Numbered from the stretch's first letter, positions 11,238-22,839 are shown. The stretch: 64,000 bases of DNA from Papilionanthe hookeriana x Papilionanthe teres (GCA_022702705.1 CM040422.1:39331270-39395269); one strand, 5' to 3'. The notes: a model not told the origin generated them from the letters alone. Program-made: numbers and translations.

Positions 11238-11945
11238 CCGGAATACGAGCCGGAGAAGATGCAGAATGTTGAAAAGAAAACTTTCGAATACTTCGAGAGA
11301 ATTAAAGGAAGAAGGATCAACATACTAGAGGGCCTCGAGCTACACACCGACGTATTCTCGCAGTATGAACAACAACAAATCGTGGATTGTATCCGGATTT
11401 GAAAAGAATGGGCCGAGCAGGCCGCCCGAGGGAAAACACATACTCGGAACCCCGAGATGGATGCCAGTGGAAAGGAAGAATCACAATACAATGCGGATGC
11501 CGCTACAACTTTGCCGAAGACGAAAGGGAAACCCGCCAGAATACTCCGTCATGGGCAAGTAGATCCGATGCCATTAGTCATCAAGAGAATGGTAAAGAGA
11601 TCGATAACATGGAGGGTACCGCCGCCAGATTGCATACCCAATAGCCGCATTATCAACATCTACAAACAAGGTGACCGCATACCCCCACATATAGATCACC
11701 ACGACTTCGTCGACCTTCGCACAGCCTCTTTTCGAACGAGTGTGACATCATGTTCGGATCCGACCTCCGGATAGCGAGCCCGGGTTAGTTCCGAGGGCCG
11801 CAAAGATACCTTTACCGGTGGGTTCCGTCATGATACCGTAGGCAACGGAGCAGTATATCGCTAAGCATTGCATACCGAGAGTGCCAGTGGAGCGAATCTC
11901 GGCTATTTTCAGGAGGATGGACTGGCGAAGAAGATACCTTACCAT
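11238..11945 (+). pseudogene. AlkB-like 2OG-Fe(II) dioxygenase domain (ALKBH9/10-type), captured
   Basis: AlkB-family enzymes remove methyl groups from nucleic acids using Fe(II) and 2-oxoglutarate; plant ALKBH9/10 proteins act on N6-methyladenosine in RNA. In order, the sequence shows NILEGLELHTDVFSQYEQQ (11313-11370), GRITIQCGCRYNF (about 11466-11505), VPPPDCIPNSRIINIY (about 11615-11670) and the iron-binding HxD as PPHIDHHDF (His 11688-11690, Asp 11694-11696). The second iron His follows in IAKHCIPRVPVERIS (11866-11868), and the 2OG-side Arg residues in ERISAIFRRM (11893-11919). At least three frameshifts separate these blocks, so this copy cannot be active. No intron interrupts the match, which suggests capture from spliced RNA. 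It lies downstream of integrase inside the Tat/Ogre-like element, and codon style matches the rest of the element. The family call is by motif recognition and rests on many aligned blocks. Confidence 0.85.
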
Positions 11946-12084
11946 TTCCAACCGTACCCGTAACTAGAGAACCTTCGCGCATTACGAGCCGTGAGTTACA
12001 TGGTAGATATCACACCTCCAACGTACATCCAGCCGGCATCCTTGCTAAGGATGGCTTGGAAGGTGATGTTATTAACCATGTACC

Positions 12085-12335
12085 CCACCATTCGTACATG
12101 GATTTTCGACGCATGCTTCTTTTGATGGACCAACAAGGATCATACATAGTCCGTTTCGAGTCTACATGGATTGTATGAGATATATTCCAGATCGAGTTGT
12201 ACGATGTATTTTCAACATGATTGGAATGAAAGTGACCATGTCACATTTTTGGCCTTCACCTCTTTTAGTGCAAATCGATCGGGAAACGCCATTAAAGTTA
12301 AATGAAATTCGAACAAAGAACATGTAAAAGAAATA
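12085..12335 (+). pseudogene. Possible plant mobile domain (PMD-like) remnant
   Basis: One frame reads VYMDCMRYIPDRVVRCIFNM near 12155-12225, then SPLLVQIDRETPLKLNEI near 12255-12310. The 'PDRVxRQF' core is reminiscent of the C-terminal part of the plant mobile domain (MAIN/MAIL1-like), which is known inside some gypsy and Mutator elements. The match is short and the rest is decayed. It could instead be the C-terminal tail of the extra ORF. Confidence 0.3.
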
Positions 12336-12638
12336 AAACAAAAAAAAAGATAAAAGAAAACTTTCTAAAAAAAAATCTAAAAATGACAAACACCAAATAA
12401 ACGATAAGATAAAATTTGAATCATTAAAAGATAAACGAAATCAATCAAACCTCAAATTCTATCCTTCCAAATTTCAAATCAAATTTCAAATTCAATCTTT
12501 CCAAATTCCAAGTCAAATTCCCAATCAAATTCCAAATCCAATTTCAATCTTTCCAAATTCCAAATCCACTCTCGAGCAAATTTTAAATTTGATCTTTTCA
12601 AATTTCAAATCAAATTCTCAATCAAAATTCAAACTTTT
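12336..12638 (+). repeat. A-rich and short-period AT-rich stretch
   Basis: Starts with A-rich runs (about 12325-12390) that could hold the polypurine tract of the Tat element. It continues with a degenerate 15-25 base repeat built on 'tccaaattccaaatcaaat' (about 12460-12620). I could not fix the start of the 3' LTR. No gene. Confidence 0.4.
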
Positions 12639-13245
12639 GGGTCGAGGATTTTACATCCAAGACTGCACTGCTTTAGGATCCTTTTCCTATTGCACTGAAA
12701 TACATCAAAATCAAACCTTTTGGGTCGAGGATTTTACATTCAAGACCGCACTCGCTTTAGGATTCTTTCCTATCGTACCGAAATACATCGAATTCAACTT
12801 TTTGGGTCGAGGATTTTACATCCAAGACTGCACTGCTTTAGGATCCTTTTCCTATCGCACTGAAATACATCAAAATCAAACCTTTTGGGTCGAGGATTTT
12901 ACATCCAAGACTGCACTGCTTTAGGATTCTTTCCTATTGCACTGAAATACATCGAATTCAACCTTTTTGGGTCGAGGATTTTACATCCAAGACTGCACTG
13001 CTTTAGGATCCTTTTCCTATCGCACTGAAATACATCAAAATCAAACCTTTTGGGTCGAGGATTTTACATCCAAGACTGCACTGCTTTAGGATCCTTTTCC
13101 TATCGCACTGAAATACATCAAAATCAAACCTTTTGGGTCGAGGATTTTACATCCAAGACTGCACTGCTTTAGGATCCTTTTCCTATCGCACTGAAATACA
13201 TCAAAATCAAACCTTTTGGGTCGAGGATTTTACATCCAAGACTGC
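12639..13245 (+). repeat. 83-bp tandem repeat, about 7.3 copies
   Basis: Units begin GGGTCGAGGATTTTACATCC at 12639, 12722, 12804, 12887, 12969, 13052, 13135 and 13218 (partial), so the spacing is 82-83 bp. Two unit types alternate in the first four copies: one ends 'catcaaaatcaaaccttt', the other 'catcgaattcaac', giving a 165-bp dimer. The last copies are of the first type only. The array is open in one frame from 12589 to 12921, but this follows from the repeat and is not evidence of coding. Confidence 0.9.
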
Positions 13246-14649
13246 AGACCCCTAATCACCTAGAGGGTTGAAATCAAATGTGGAAGTTTAAAGGATGAGT
13301 TCCTATAGGACTCTTCGGCCTTAGGACCGCCCGGGTGGCCCGGTCTCGGTGAAGGAGCCGACTTACACACACTACATTTCCACACACTTCCTAAAACCAC
13401 ACCCATACCTAGCTTCGACCTCCCCGACTCATGTAGGTGATTCACATGGATGGTCCTCGACCCCTAAGCCTCGAGCTAAGAGGGTTAGAACAACATAGTT
13501 GAATGCCTCAAATGAGTCCCTTCATGGCTCATGTAGGCTTGATATGGCTTCATGTCTCAACAAAAATGATTTCATTCCACTTAAATTCACCCAATCTTCA
13601 ATTTCCCAAATTTTCAATTTTTGACCCCCGGGACCCTACACGCGCTTAGCCTACCCAAAACCCTTGAAATTACCCAAATTTCTCAAAAATTTCCAAATAA
13701 CCCAAAATTCCCCAAAATCGATCCCAAACATCTCCACATCACTCAAATTGATCATTCATACCCAAAAATACCAAAAATTCCAAAAATACCTCCCAATACC
13801 CTACAAATACCCAAAGTACCCCTCTTGACCCAAAAATCCAAAAATTCAAAAAATTCCCAGAAAATTTCAGAAAATCCCAAATATTCCCAATTTCATTTTG
13901 TCCAACTACACCATGGGCCAATTTTGTCAATTTACCCCACTTTTGTCAAAACCCCCAATTTGACCCATTTTAACCCTAAGTGCATCCAATGTCAAACCAA
14001 ACCTACCCAATTAACCCCAATTTTGGTCCAATTCAATTCTAAACTTCAATTCAACATCCCCAATACCAATCTAGACCAAATCCAAGTCCAATTTGATTGA
14101 CATTTGGATCCAATTTCACTTTTGGCCTTAAAGCCCAATTTGGACCTAAACCCAAACCTAACCCAAATGAACCCAAACCCCAAAATCAAAACCCAATCAA
14201 AGCCAAAACCTCTTTGAAACACTCCCATAAACATTTCTCAACATTAATTTTACATCAATTTCAACCCTAGCTCAACATGGGCCCAACTTGGCCCACTTGG
14301 ACCTATATTGGCCCATTCACCAAAAGAATCCAAATCCAACCCAATTCAAGCCCAAACTACCCCAAATTTGCTTCAAGTCACCCATGACACATCCATGAGC
14401 TAAACCCAACAATTATTCGGCCCAACCTCTTTACAAAATTTCATCCCAAAATCCATTTTAAAATTCAAAAGCCCACTCTCCTAATCCATCTTAAAAGCCC
14501 ATCTAAAACCCTTTCAAAAAGCCCAAAATCCACCCTAAAGCCCACATGACATCTCCATTTACCATTCACTTAATTAAAGCCATCACCTAAGTCCTAAATT
14601 CATCATCAAATAATTCCAAATCAAGCCTCATGCCAAATCACCCCTAAAT
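13246..14649 (+). repeat. Left arm of long inverted repeat
   Basis: Starts agacccctaatcacctagag and matches, in reverse complement, the sequence ending at 19499 (gtgattaggggtct). Further matching blocks are the aaggatgagttcc region (13292) against 19445, the 'gacccccgggaccctacac' region (13622) against 19100, and 'gccaaatcacccctaa' (14632-14647) against 17926. Between them the arms are diverged by substitutions and small indels. C/A-rich on this strand, with many 'cccaaa' and 'ttcaaa' runs. No gene. Confidence 0.85.
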
Positions 14650-15797
14650 ACCAAAATTTTCCTTAAATCCATTTCCATGAAATTAACTTCACTTTTCCCA
14701 AGCCAAAGGTGAGCCATGAAGCCATGCATGAGCCACATGGAAGCCATGAGAGCCTCTTTACATGTCACCATGCCATTTTGGGCAAAAGGAGGAGGCTCTT
14801 TCCTTAATTCCTAAAGGTGATTAACCACTTCCATGACTCCACTAAACCATGCTTAAGCCTAATTGTACTTGGATCGCGACTTGACCCCACTAATCAAGCC
14901 GATCCAAATCACTTTCTCCTCAACCTAAACCAGCCTCGGGTGGTGCACCTAGCCCAAATGGGTGGGTTGACCCATTTAGGTCCAAATCTAGCCATGCCCC
15001 ATTCCACTTTGGATCAAAGCCTTTACACATGTCCATGGCCAATCGATCAGCACAAACCTCCAGCCCCGACCCACCCGACCTCGAGGGTGACCCATGCTCG
15101 GCCGGCCGGCCACTGTGTCGCCGGAAAACACCATGGCCGAGAGCTCACATGTGAGCCAACATTGAAATTCTCACTTCGTCGAGCCGCCCCATCCCCGCTG
15201 GCTACCATGGCCGATCTTCTCCTCACTGCAGCAGTACTCGATCCCAAGCCCTAACTCCCCCGGAGGCCCCCAGCCAGCCTTTATTTAAACTCCACCCCTC
15301 TCGGCCATGAGAGGAGATAAGCACAAACCTTGCCAAAACTCGCCAAAATTGTTCCGCACCCTCCTCCACCCTTAGAGCACTTGATCCCCAAAGTGAAATC
15401 CCCCGTCATTTCTCCTCCGTAAGCTCAATTTTAGAGTCGAAATTCCACCCAAAACCAGGACACTTCTCCACAAGTGAGCCAATCCCCAAATTGATTGGCT
15501 CTACACCTTCACCGCACCAAGGGAAGGCGTCCACCATCAAAAGCCCCATCTCCGTGCCACCCGGCTTGCTCCAACCTCCAAGCTTTGTGGATCGGCTTGG
15601 TCGAAATCATATCCAGTACAATTCACCGCACCGAGAGACTTCATCCGGAGCTTGTCGGGATCCAATCGAAGGTGCAACAACTCTCGCATTGAAGCCACAC
15701 TTCTCTGAGCTAAGGTATGAGCTAATTCTTCATCCCGAGCTTCTGGAGATTCTCCATTTTAAATGCCTTAGTTTCAATGCATGTTAACCGTATAGAT
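14650..15797 (+). promoter_or_regulatory. Inverted-repeat spacer with LTR-promoter-like segment
   Basis: GC-richer sequence with a good TATA-like element, ttatttaaac (15281-15290), in a C-rich context. A purine/pyrimidine-mixed leader-like stretch follows. This resembles the U3/R junction of a plant gypsy LTR. The 145-codon open stretch at 14817-15251 shows no recognisable domain and is probably chance. I read the region as part of a Tat-type LTR, with moderate support only. Confidence 0.4.
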
Positions 15798-16700
15798 GTG
15801 TTCGTCTCTTCAAGATGAATCCATAGAGTATAAGAACGTAAAAATCCATCGAGAATCAAGTGAGATCTTAGTGATTTAGTGTGGATGGCTCTCGGCGAGA
15901 ACACTCGGGGACGATGAACGGATGCCGTCCATTCAATACACGCGCGGACGGACGGCTCGGATGGCGTCGGACTGCAGAGACGGTACGAGAACCGCGGGGC
16001 CCGGCCGCCGACTCAAGTGGCGGCGTCGAATGGGAGCGCGCCGCGTGGCCTTTCGGAGTCGCCGAGGATGCGCCGGCGCCGACTCGATAAGTAGAAAATT
16101 AAGGATTTTCTCGATTTATTTAATTCCCTAAACTTCAAAAATTCATATCTCCGTGTAGAAAAATCGAAAAATAAAATAAAAATACCCTCTTGCTCAAATG
16201 AATGATGGAGAATAATGTGGAAAAGAAATCATTTAATTTTATCAAGTATTTTATTTTTTATAATTTATTTACTCTCTCGCATTATTTTAATTCTCCATGC
16301 ATGCATACAATTCACCATGGCATGAGACCATAGGGCTTTTGAAGCCTCTGAATTTGGGAACATTCCCCGAATTTTCCAAAGTCGAGGCCATCCCTATGAA
16401 GAGTTCTTGATTTTTCAAGTTCAGAGTTATCGTTTTGAGTATTTTAATTCCAAGTAAATAGCATGTTGTGAAATAAATTCTAGAAAAATTTGGTGATGTT
16501 CCTTATGACCAGAGAACCCTAGGAAAAATAGGTTTTGACTTAGTTCATTTAAAACAACCCTAATCGGCTTAAACACCCAAAATAGGTCTTTAATTAATTA
16601 AAGTTAACCATGCATCAAATTGACTTGAAATCAATTCTCCACTGACCTTTAGGATCAGCAGGAATCCACCATAAAAATTTGAGGTCAATCGGGCTTGGTT
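15798..16700 (+). repeat. LTR-like segment, first of two direct copies
   Basis: Resembles 19678-20545 in the same orientation. Shared points include 'tcgtctcttcaag' near 15810 with its counterpart at 19690, 'tggatggct' (15882 and 19763), the GC-rich 'gacggctcgg' zone (about 15950) with 'aacggctctg' (about 19830), and 'gagaataatgtgga' (16209 and 20051). The two copies are clearly diverged. No coding signal. Confidence 0.6.
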
Positions 16701-17460
16701 AGCCCCACTAATTGGGTTGATTAAGCCACTTAGCCATTTTAAAATTTAAAAATTCATAACTTTTAAAATACCTTTCAAAAATTCACCAAATTGGTTTTGG
16801 AGCCTCTCGATATCAGGGGAACCTAAGAAAATTAAAATTTCAATTTTCTAAAAAAGTTGATTTTTAATAATATTTTATTATTTTTAATAATTAAAAAATA
16901 ATAAAAATCACAAAAATAATAAAATTCACCAAAATGTCACATTTTGAATTTTAATCACACAGGAACAAATCCCACATTTTTCTTAGGTCTATTTAGTGAG
17001 ATATTAAATTTTAAAGCTTTAAGGTAATTTTGAAATAAAAAAAATGTATTTTTTTTAGCATTTTCACTAAAATAATTATAGTAAATCATAGAAAAATCAG
17101 AAAATTGCAAAATTTGCTTCTCTGGTTTCCTTGATATCAGAGAGATTTTTGAAAAACATAAAATCTATTTTTTAACATTTATTTTATTTTTAAATTAATT
17201 AACACTCCAAAACTTAAAATAATTATAATAAAAATAATATAATTCAAAAAATCACCAAAATTGGTCCAAGTACTTCTCTGTTCATTAGGAATGTCCCCTA
17301 ATTTTCTTAAGGACAGAAAATTTTCTTTGGTCATGTTATTAAATTTTCCTTGAAAATCTCTATTTTCCACCAAAAATAATTATATAAATAAATTAAATAC
17401 AGAAAAATCACATTTTCTCCTCTCATGTCTTTATTGACATATGAGTGAAGTCACATAAAA
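16701..17460 (+). repeat. Degenerate repeat of about 150 bp, five units
   Basis: Five imperfect blocks combine a 'tcaccaaaattgg'-like start, a 'cttctctg...tcatcag/ttatcag'-like middle and an AT-rich tail. They start near 16781, 16924, 17098, 17251 and 17405. Spacing is about 145-175 bases. The units are strongly diverged, so the period is approximate. AT-rich, no gene. Confidence 0.4.
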
Positions 17461-17925
17461 ATTTCAAGTTCATTTGAGTTCAATTTAGTAAGTTATGAAA
17501 TTATTAAGCTTAAGGGGTAAAATGGTAATTAAACTTTTAACCCTTAATTAAAACTTTAGGCTTAATAAAAATTAACAAGTAAAATATTTGATCCTAATCT
17601 GATTTGGATGATTGAAATTCAAATAATTAAAGGGTAGAAACCCATTAAACAATTTTAAAATGATTAAACTTTAATTAAATAATGGATTAAATTTGGAAGA
17701 ATAATAAAATTGGAATTATTAAAATAAGGGATATTTATTAGGAAGAGATTTATTCTCTAATTTAAAAATCCCTAAACTAATTATCTCATTAATGCTCAAT
17801 TCTTAATTAAAATGATAACTCAAATTTAAAATATTAAAAAACTTAATCATTAAACTAAAATTAAATTATTAAACTCTTTTAAAAAAATTCAATTAAAAAT
17901 TAAATCAAATTAAATTAAAAATTAG
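17461..17925 (+). other. AT-rich stretch, nothing recognised
   Basis: Low-complexity A/T-rich sequence between the degenerate repeat and the right inverted-repeat arm. I see no coding, RNA or repeat structure beyond short TTAA/AATT motifs. Confidence 0.4.
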
Positions 17926-19499
17926 GGGTGATTTGGCATGAGGCTTAATTTGGAATCTTTTGATGAAGGGATTGGAACTTAGGGAATGACTTTGATTAAA
18001 TGGATGGCAAATGAAAATGTCATATGAGCTTTAGGATAGATTTTGGGCTCTTTGAAATGGTTTTAGATGGGCTTTTAAAGTTATTTAGGGAAGTGAGCTT
18101 TTGGATTTTAGGATGGGCTTTTGGGTAAAAATTTTTTTGAAGGACCATGTCAAATAAATGTTGAAATTAGTTTAGGGATGTTTCATGAATGGTTTGGAAT
18201 CAATTTGGTATGATTTGGAGTAGAATTCGGTTGAATTTAGACTTTTTTGTTAATGGGGCCAAAGTGGGCCAAATTGGGCTAACTTAGGTTAAGGTTGGGC
18301 TAAAGTTGGATTTGATGTAAAATTAATGTTGATAAATGTTCATGGGAGTGTCACAAACAGTTTTCAACTTTGGTTGGGCTCTAATTTTTGGATTTGGGCC
18401 CATTTGGGTTAGGTTTGGGCTTAGGTCAATTTAAGAGATTTTGGTTTTAGGTTAGGTTTGGGTGGAGTTTAGGTTCAAGTTTTTGGCAAATCAAGTTAGT
18501 GTTTTGTTTATGGGGATATTAGGAAGGCTTTGGAAAAGATTTGACGGCAATTGGACTTGAGTTGAATGGGTTTGAGCTAGGTTTAGGTCAGGGGCCAAAG
18601 TCGGGCCTTAGGCTTCAAATTGAAATTGGGCTCAAATGTCAATCAAATTGGACTTTGATTTGGTCTAAATTGATATTAGGGATGTTGAATTGAAGTTTAG
18701 AATTGAATTGGACCAAAATTGAGGTCAATTGGGGTGGTTTGGTTTGACATTGGGTCCACTTGGGTTTAGAATGGGCCCAAATTGGGGGATTTGGTAAAAG
18801 TGGGGTAAATTGGAAAAATTGGCCAATGGTGTAGTAGAAAAAAATGAAACTAGGAATATTTGGGATTTTTTGGAATTTTTTGGGAATTTTCTGAATTTTT
18901 GGATTTTTAGGCTAAAGGGCATTTTGGGTATTTGGTAGGTTTGGGGGGTACTTTTGGAATTTTTGGTATTTTTTGGCTATGGATGATCAATTTGAGTGGG
19001 GGGGAATGTTTAGGATTGATTTTGTGGAATTTTTGGTAATTTAGGTGATTTTATAAATTTTGGGTAGTTTCTAGGGCTTTTGGAAGGTTTAGTAGGTGTA
19101 GGGCCCCGGGGGTCAAAAATTGAAATTTTGGAAAAATGAAGATTGATCAAATTTGAGTAAAATGGAATCACTTTGGTTGAGCCATGAAGCCATATTAAGC
19201 CCATATGAGCCATGAGAAGACTCATTTGAGGCATTCACTATGTTGTTCCTAACCCTCTTCGCTAGGGGCTTAGGAGTTAAGGATCATCTATGTGAATTAC
19301 CTACATGAGTCGGGAAGTCAAGTTGGGTGAGATTGTGGTTTTAGGACTTGGAATGTGTGTGAGAGTGTAGTGTATGTGCAAGTCAACCCTCACTGCACCA
19401 GTGCCACCTGTGGTATCCCTAAGGCCAAAAAGTCTTATAGGGAACTCATCCTTTAAACCTCCACATTTGATTTTAACCCTCTAGGTGATTAGGGGTCTA
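17926..19499 (-). repeat. Right arm of long inverted repeat
   Basis: Reverse-complement partner of 13246-14649. It starts ttaggggtgatttggc (partner at 14632-14649) and ends 'ctctaggtgattaggggtct' (partner at 13246). This arm is G/T-rich on the plus strand, as expected for the complement of a C/A-rich arm. It is about 170 bases longer than the left arm because of indels. The open stretches on the minus strand (18725-18922, 19010-19234) come from the biased composition and look non-coding. Confidence 0.85.
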
Positions 19500-20545
19500 C
19501 AATCAAGCTTGTGGGGTTTGCAGGGAGTTAATAGGTGTTTGAACTTCTAAATGGTGGGTTCCATTTCTAGTCCTCTAAGATTAGTCAATGGAAAAGCCTA
19601 AGGCTAGATCCTAAGAACTAAAGAGAGAGAAGAGAAGAGACCTCATCAAAAATGAGGTCAACACATATCACCATATGTATCTCCTCGTCTCCTTCAAACG
19701 AATCTTTAGAGCCAATAATTATAAAATCCATTAAGAGTCCATCGAGATTTTAAGGTTTTTATATGGATGGCTATCATGTTAAGTCAAAAGAAGGAGATGC
19801 ACAGATGTCGCCCATTTCGGTGTTTGGAAACGAACGGCTCTGATCTAATCATATCTGATCCCATGTTTTGAGCCTCGCAACCGATTAAGCGCGTTTCAAG
19901 GAATACGAAGACACGTGGAGCCATTTGGGTAATTATGTTTAATTATAACTTAATTAATTACACAATAACCTTAAAATAATAAAAAATCCATATCTTTACA
20001 TAGAAAAGTAAAAAAAATAAAACAAAATTACTCCTGAACTAAGAACTGTGAGGAGAATAATGTGGAAACAAAATTTGAAATTAAGGACTTATATTTAATT
20101 TTTAATTAATTAAGTACTTTCTGGAGTAATTAAATTATTAAAAATTATTAATAAATCATAAAAATATGAAAAAATTTAGGGATTACTCTTTAAGCCCTTA
20201 AGAACATCCTCTGATTTTTCGTTGGATAAGGAAATTCCCCAGAATGAGATTTCCTAATTTCTATTTAACTTCGTAATTATTTTCAAAAATAATTATAAAA
20301 TTAAAAACTAAGTAAATTAAATTTGAAATTGGTTAAGAAAGTTAAGGAGACAGACAGAAACCCTAAAATGACAAGTCTTAGCCATTTAAAAATTTAAAAT
20401 AACATTTTATTTAGGGTTAAAATTATTAATTATGAATTAATATTTAAAACCTTAGAAACTTTAAAGACCCAAATTTTCACTAAACTTAGCCCATTTCATA
20501 TTGGTTCAAGTCAATTTATTGTCTAACTTCAAGTAGACTGGAACA
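19500..20545 (+). repeat. LTR-like segment, second direct copy
   Basis: From about 19678 it parallels 15798-16700 in direct orientation (shared landmarks are listed there). The first 180 bases after the inverted repeat (19500-19677) have no partner that I can see. The copy runs into the minisatellite. Non-coding. Confidence 0.55.
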
Positions 20546-21325
20546 AAAACCTAATTTGGTAAAAGACACTAATTAGACCTAATTTAACCAAGTTAGACCT
20601 GAATCACATTAGGTTTAACTTAATAAACTCTAATTTGGTCTAAGACACTAATTAGACCAAACAAAACCATGTTAGACCTTAATCACATTAGGTTTAGCTT
20701 AACAAACACTTATTAGATCTAAGACAACAATTAGACCTAATTAAACCAACTTAGACCTTAATCACATTAGGTTTACTTTAACAAAACGTTAATCAAGTCT
20801 AAGACATTAATTAGGCCTAATTAAACAAAGTTAGACCTTAATCACATTAGGTTTAACTTAATAAATCCTAATTAGGTCTAAGACATCAATTAGACCTGAT
20901 TAAACTCTGTTAAGCCTTAATCACATTAGGTTTAACACAATAAATTCTAATTAGGTCTAACCCCTCATTAGACCCAATTAATTACCTTAAACCTTAATTA
21001 CATTAGGTTTAAGACAAATTAAACCTTAATTAGACCTAACACTAATTAGGTCTAACTAAATCAATTAAAGCTTACTTAAGCTAGGTTTAATTGATTATAA
21101 ACTCTAATTAGACTTAACCTTAATTGGGTCTAATTAAATCAATTAAACCTTAAACCTTAACCCAATTAGACTTAGCCACAAATTAAGTCTAATTAATTAA
21201 TTAAACCTTACCTAAATTAGGTTTAATTAATCGTAACCTAATTAGTCTTAACAATGAATTAAGACTAATTATCAATTAAATCATACCCAAATTAGGTTTA
21301 ATTAACCATAACCTAATTAGACTTA
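20546..21325 (+). repeat. Drifting minisatellite, first part (about 75-80 bp units)
   Basis: Imperfect units of about 79 bp around 'taatcacattaggttta' and 'ctaagacatcaattagacc'. Toward the right end they grade into a form with 'aattaggtttaattaa' and 'ctaattaagtctaatt'. Each unit contains short inverted pairs such as aggttta/taaacct and ggtcta/tagacc. The array continues at 23976 once the insertion 21326-23975 is removed. Non-coding. Confidence 0.8.
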
Positions 21326-22793
21326 TGGTCTGTTTGGGGCAGCTGCAGTTTCTTAGCTTTTCAGCTGCAGCTTAGCTGTCTCAGGAAGCTGTTGTGGGAA
21401 AACTGACTGGTTGTCTGTTGCGGCTCTGTGAAAAAAACAGTGTAACAGTTGTTTTTGAACAAATGATCATTCTCCACCTGTTTAGTAATATTGTGTATAA
21501 AATAATTTTTATAATTAACGAAAGATTTTGTGTACTCCTTGTGATTCAAGAGAGAAAATATAACAATGAAGAAGAAGAGAATCAAAGCCGAAGATGCAAA
21601 AATTTGAAGGAAGAGAAATGTTTTGTTTCATAATGCAAACCTATCTATTTATAAATTTTCAAAATAATTAAAGCTGATCTAAATTCATCCATGGGATCAA
21701 ATAAAAACACTGTTAAGATACAAGTCAAGTCAATATGTTATTAAAAGTGCCATGGCCAAGTAAAGTTCAATCCAAAGTTCATACCCCACTCAAAATATCC
21801 ATTATTTGTTAATATATCAAATTCATGTTATTTTTATCTCATCAACTCAAAAATTCCATCAGTAAACTATATTGTCTCGACAATCATAATAAATTAGCGT
21901 AAGTACAATGCAGCATATCTTAGATTCAATTTTTTTATATTGAATCCTTTGAAAACAAAATGACTTTTCAATTAAACACAACGTCTTAATTGGCAACCTT
22001 GGATAGCACGCACAATATTTCATAATGAAAACTACCTAAGGAACAATCACAAAATGCAAAGCATCTTCTTTTTTTACTCGCAATTCATATTTCCTTATTC
22101 TTGTGCAATTTTCTATAAATAATAAGAAAATATCTCAATCATTATTCACATGATAAAGATCGCAAAAAGCTAAATTCCTCTATTTTCTTGTGTTGTGTTG
22201 CTTCTTCATGTTCATGTATTCTTGTTAGTTGAATTAATCAATTAATTCCCTTACTTCAATCAAATTGATAGTAGAACTATAATTCCTTCTCCGCCCATCT
22301 AAGTATTGCATTTCTCATTGTTAATCATTCTGGATAATAGGTTTAAGCCTAAGTAATAAGAGAATTAAGCATAATTGGGAAAAAAGAACTTTCCTTGATG
22401 GGAGACAAAGGGTGGAGATATGAATATTGTGATGTAAAAAGACATCTTAGGCCATGGAAAATATGCTCAAATAAAAATCAACATAAAATTCCAAGTGAAT
22501 TAAAGCTCGAATACGTCATCTATAAAAACATAGCAAGAAAACAAAGTAGTGGCATGTGAAAAGCAACGAGATAATAAAATACTATCCTTTGAATTGGACA
22601 GTTTCTCGTTTAACTAAAGAATTATTCATGCTTGTCCACTTCAAAAGGCAAATCATCCAACCTCAACTTGTTTACTGAATTATTCAAACACGAACAACAG
22701 TCGACTTAATTAGGCAAGACATAATAGCAACTTTACATAAATACATACATAGAAAGAAACACATAAAAATGCACACATACATGCGCACACACA

Positions 22794-22796
22794 TGT

Positions 22797-22839
<43 letters not shown>

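Larger units (their letters stand above)
1..12400 (+). mobile_element. Decayed Tat/Ogre-lineage Ty3/gypsy retrotransposon
   Basis: A plus-strand LTR retrotransposon. The order is LTR end, tRNA-Arg-type PBS, an ORF upstream of gag, gag, protease, RT, a first RNase H, a second RNase H, integrase, and an extra ORF after integrase. An ORF upstream of gag, a tRNA-Arg primer and a second RNase H of the archaeal-like type are known traits of the Tat/Ogre lineage, so I assign it there. All domains are recognisable but split by many frameshifts and stops, so the copy is dead. The 5' LTR starts before the window. The 3' LTR boundary is not resolved; LTR-like material follows from about 12400 to 27323. 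Confidence 0.8.

Noticed and set aside
13621..14100. 159-codon Pro/Asn/Lys-rich open frame
   Set aside because: Comes from the biased C/A-rich composition of the inverted-repeat arm; the partner arm has no equivalent frame.
14817..15254. 145-codon open frame in a GC-richer segment
   Set aside because: No recognisable domain; lies in LTR-promoter-like sequence, and overlapping minus-strand frames are equally open.
13246..19499. Mutator-like element with long terminal inverted repeats
   Set aside because: No 9-bp target duplication at 13246/19499 and no MULE transposase in the spacer; kept only as an inverted repeat.
20340..20460. Telomere-type repeat (ccctaaa)
   Set aside because: Only single isolated matches; no run of repeats.
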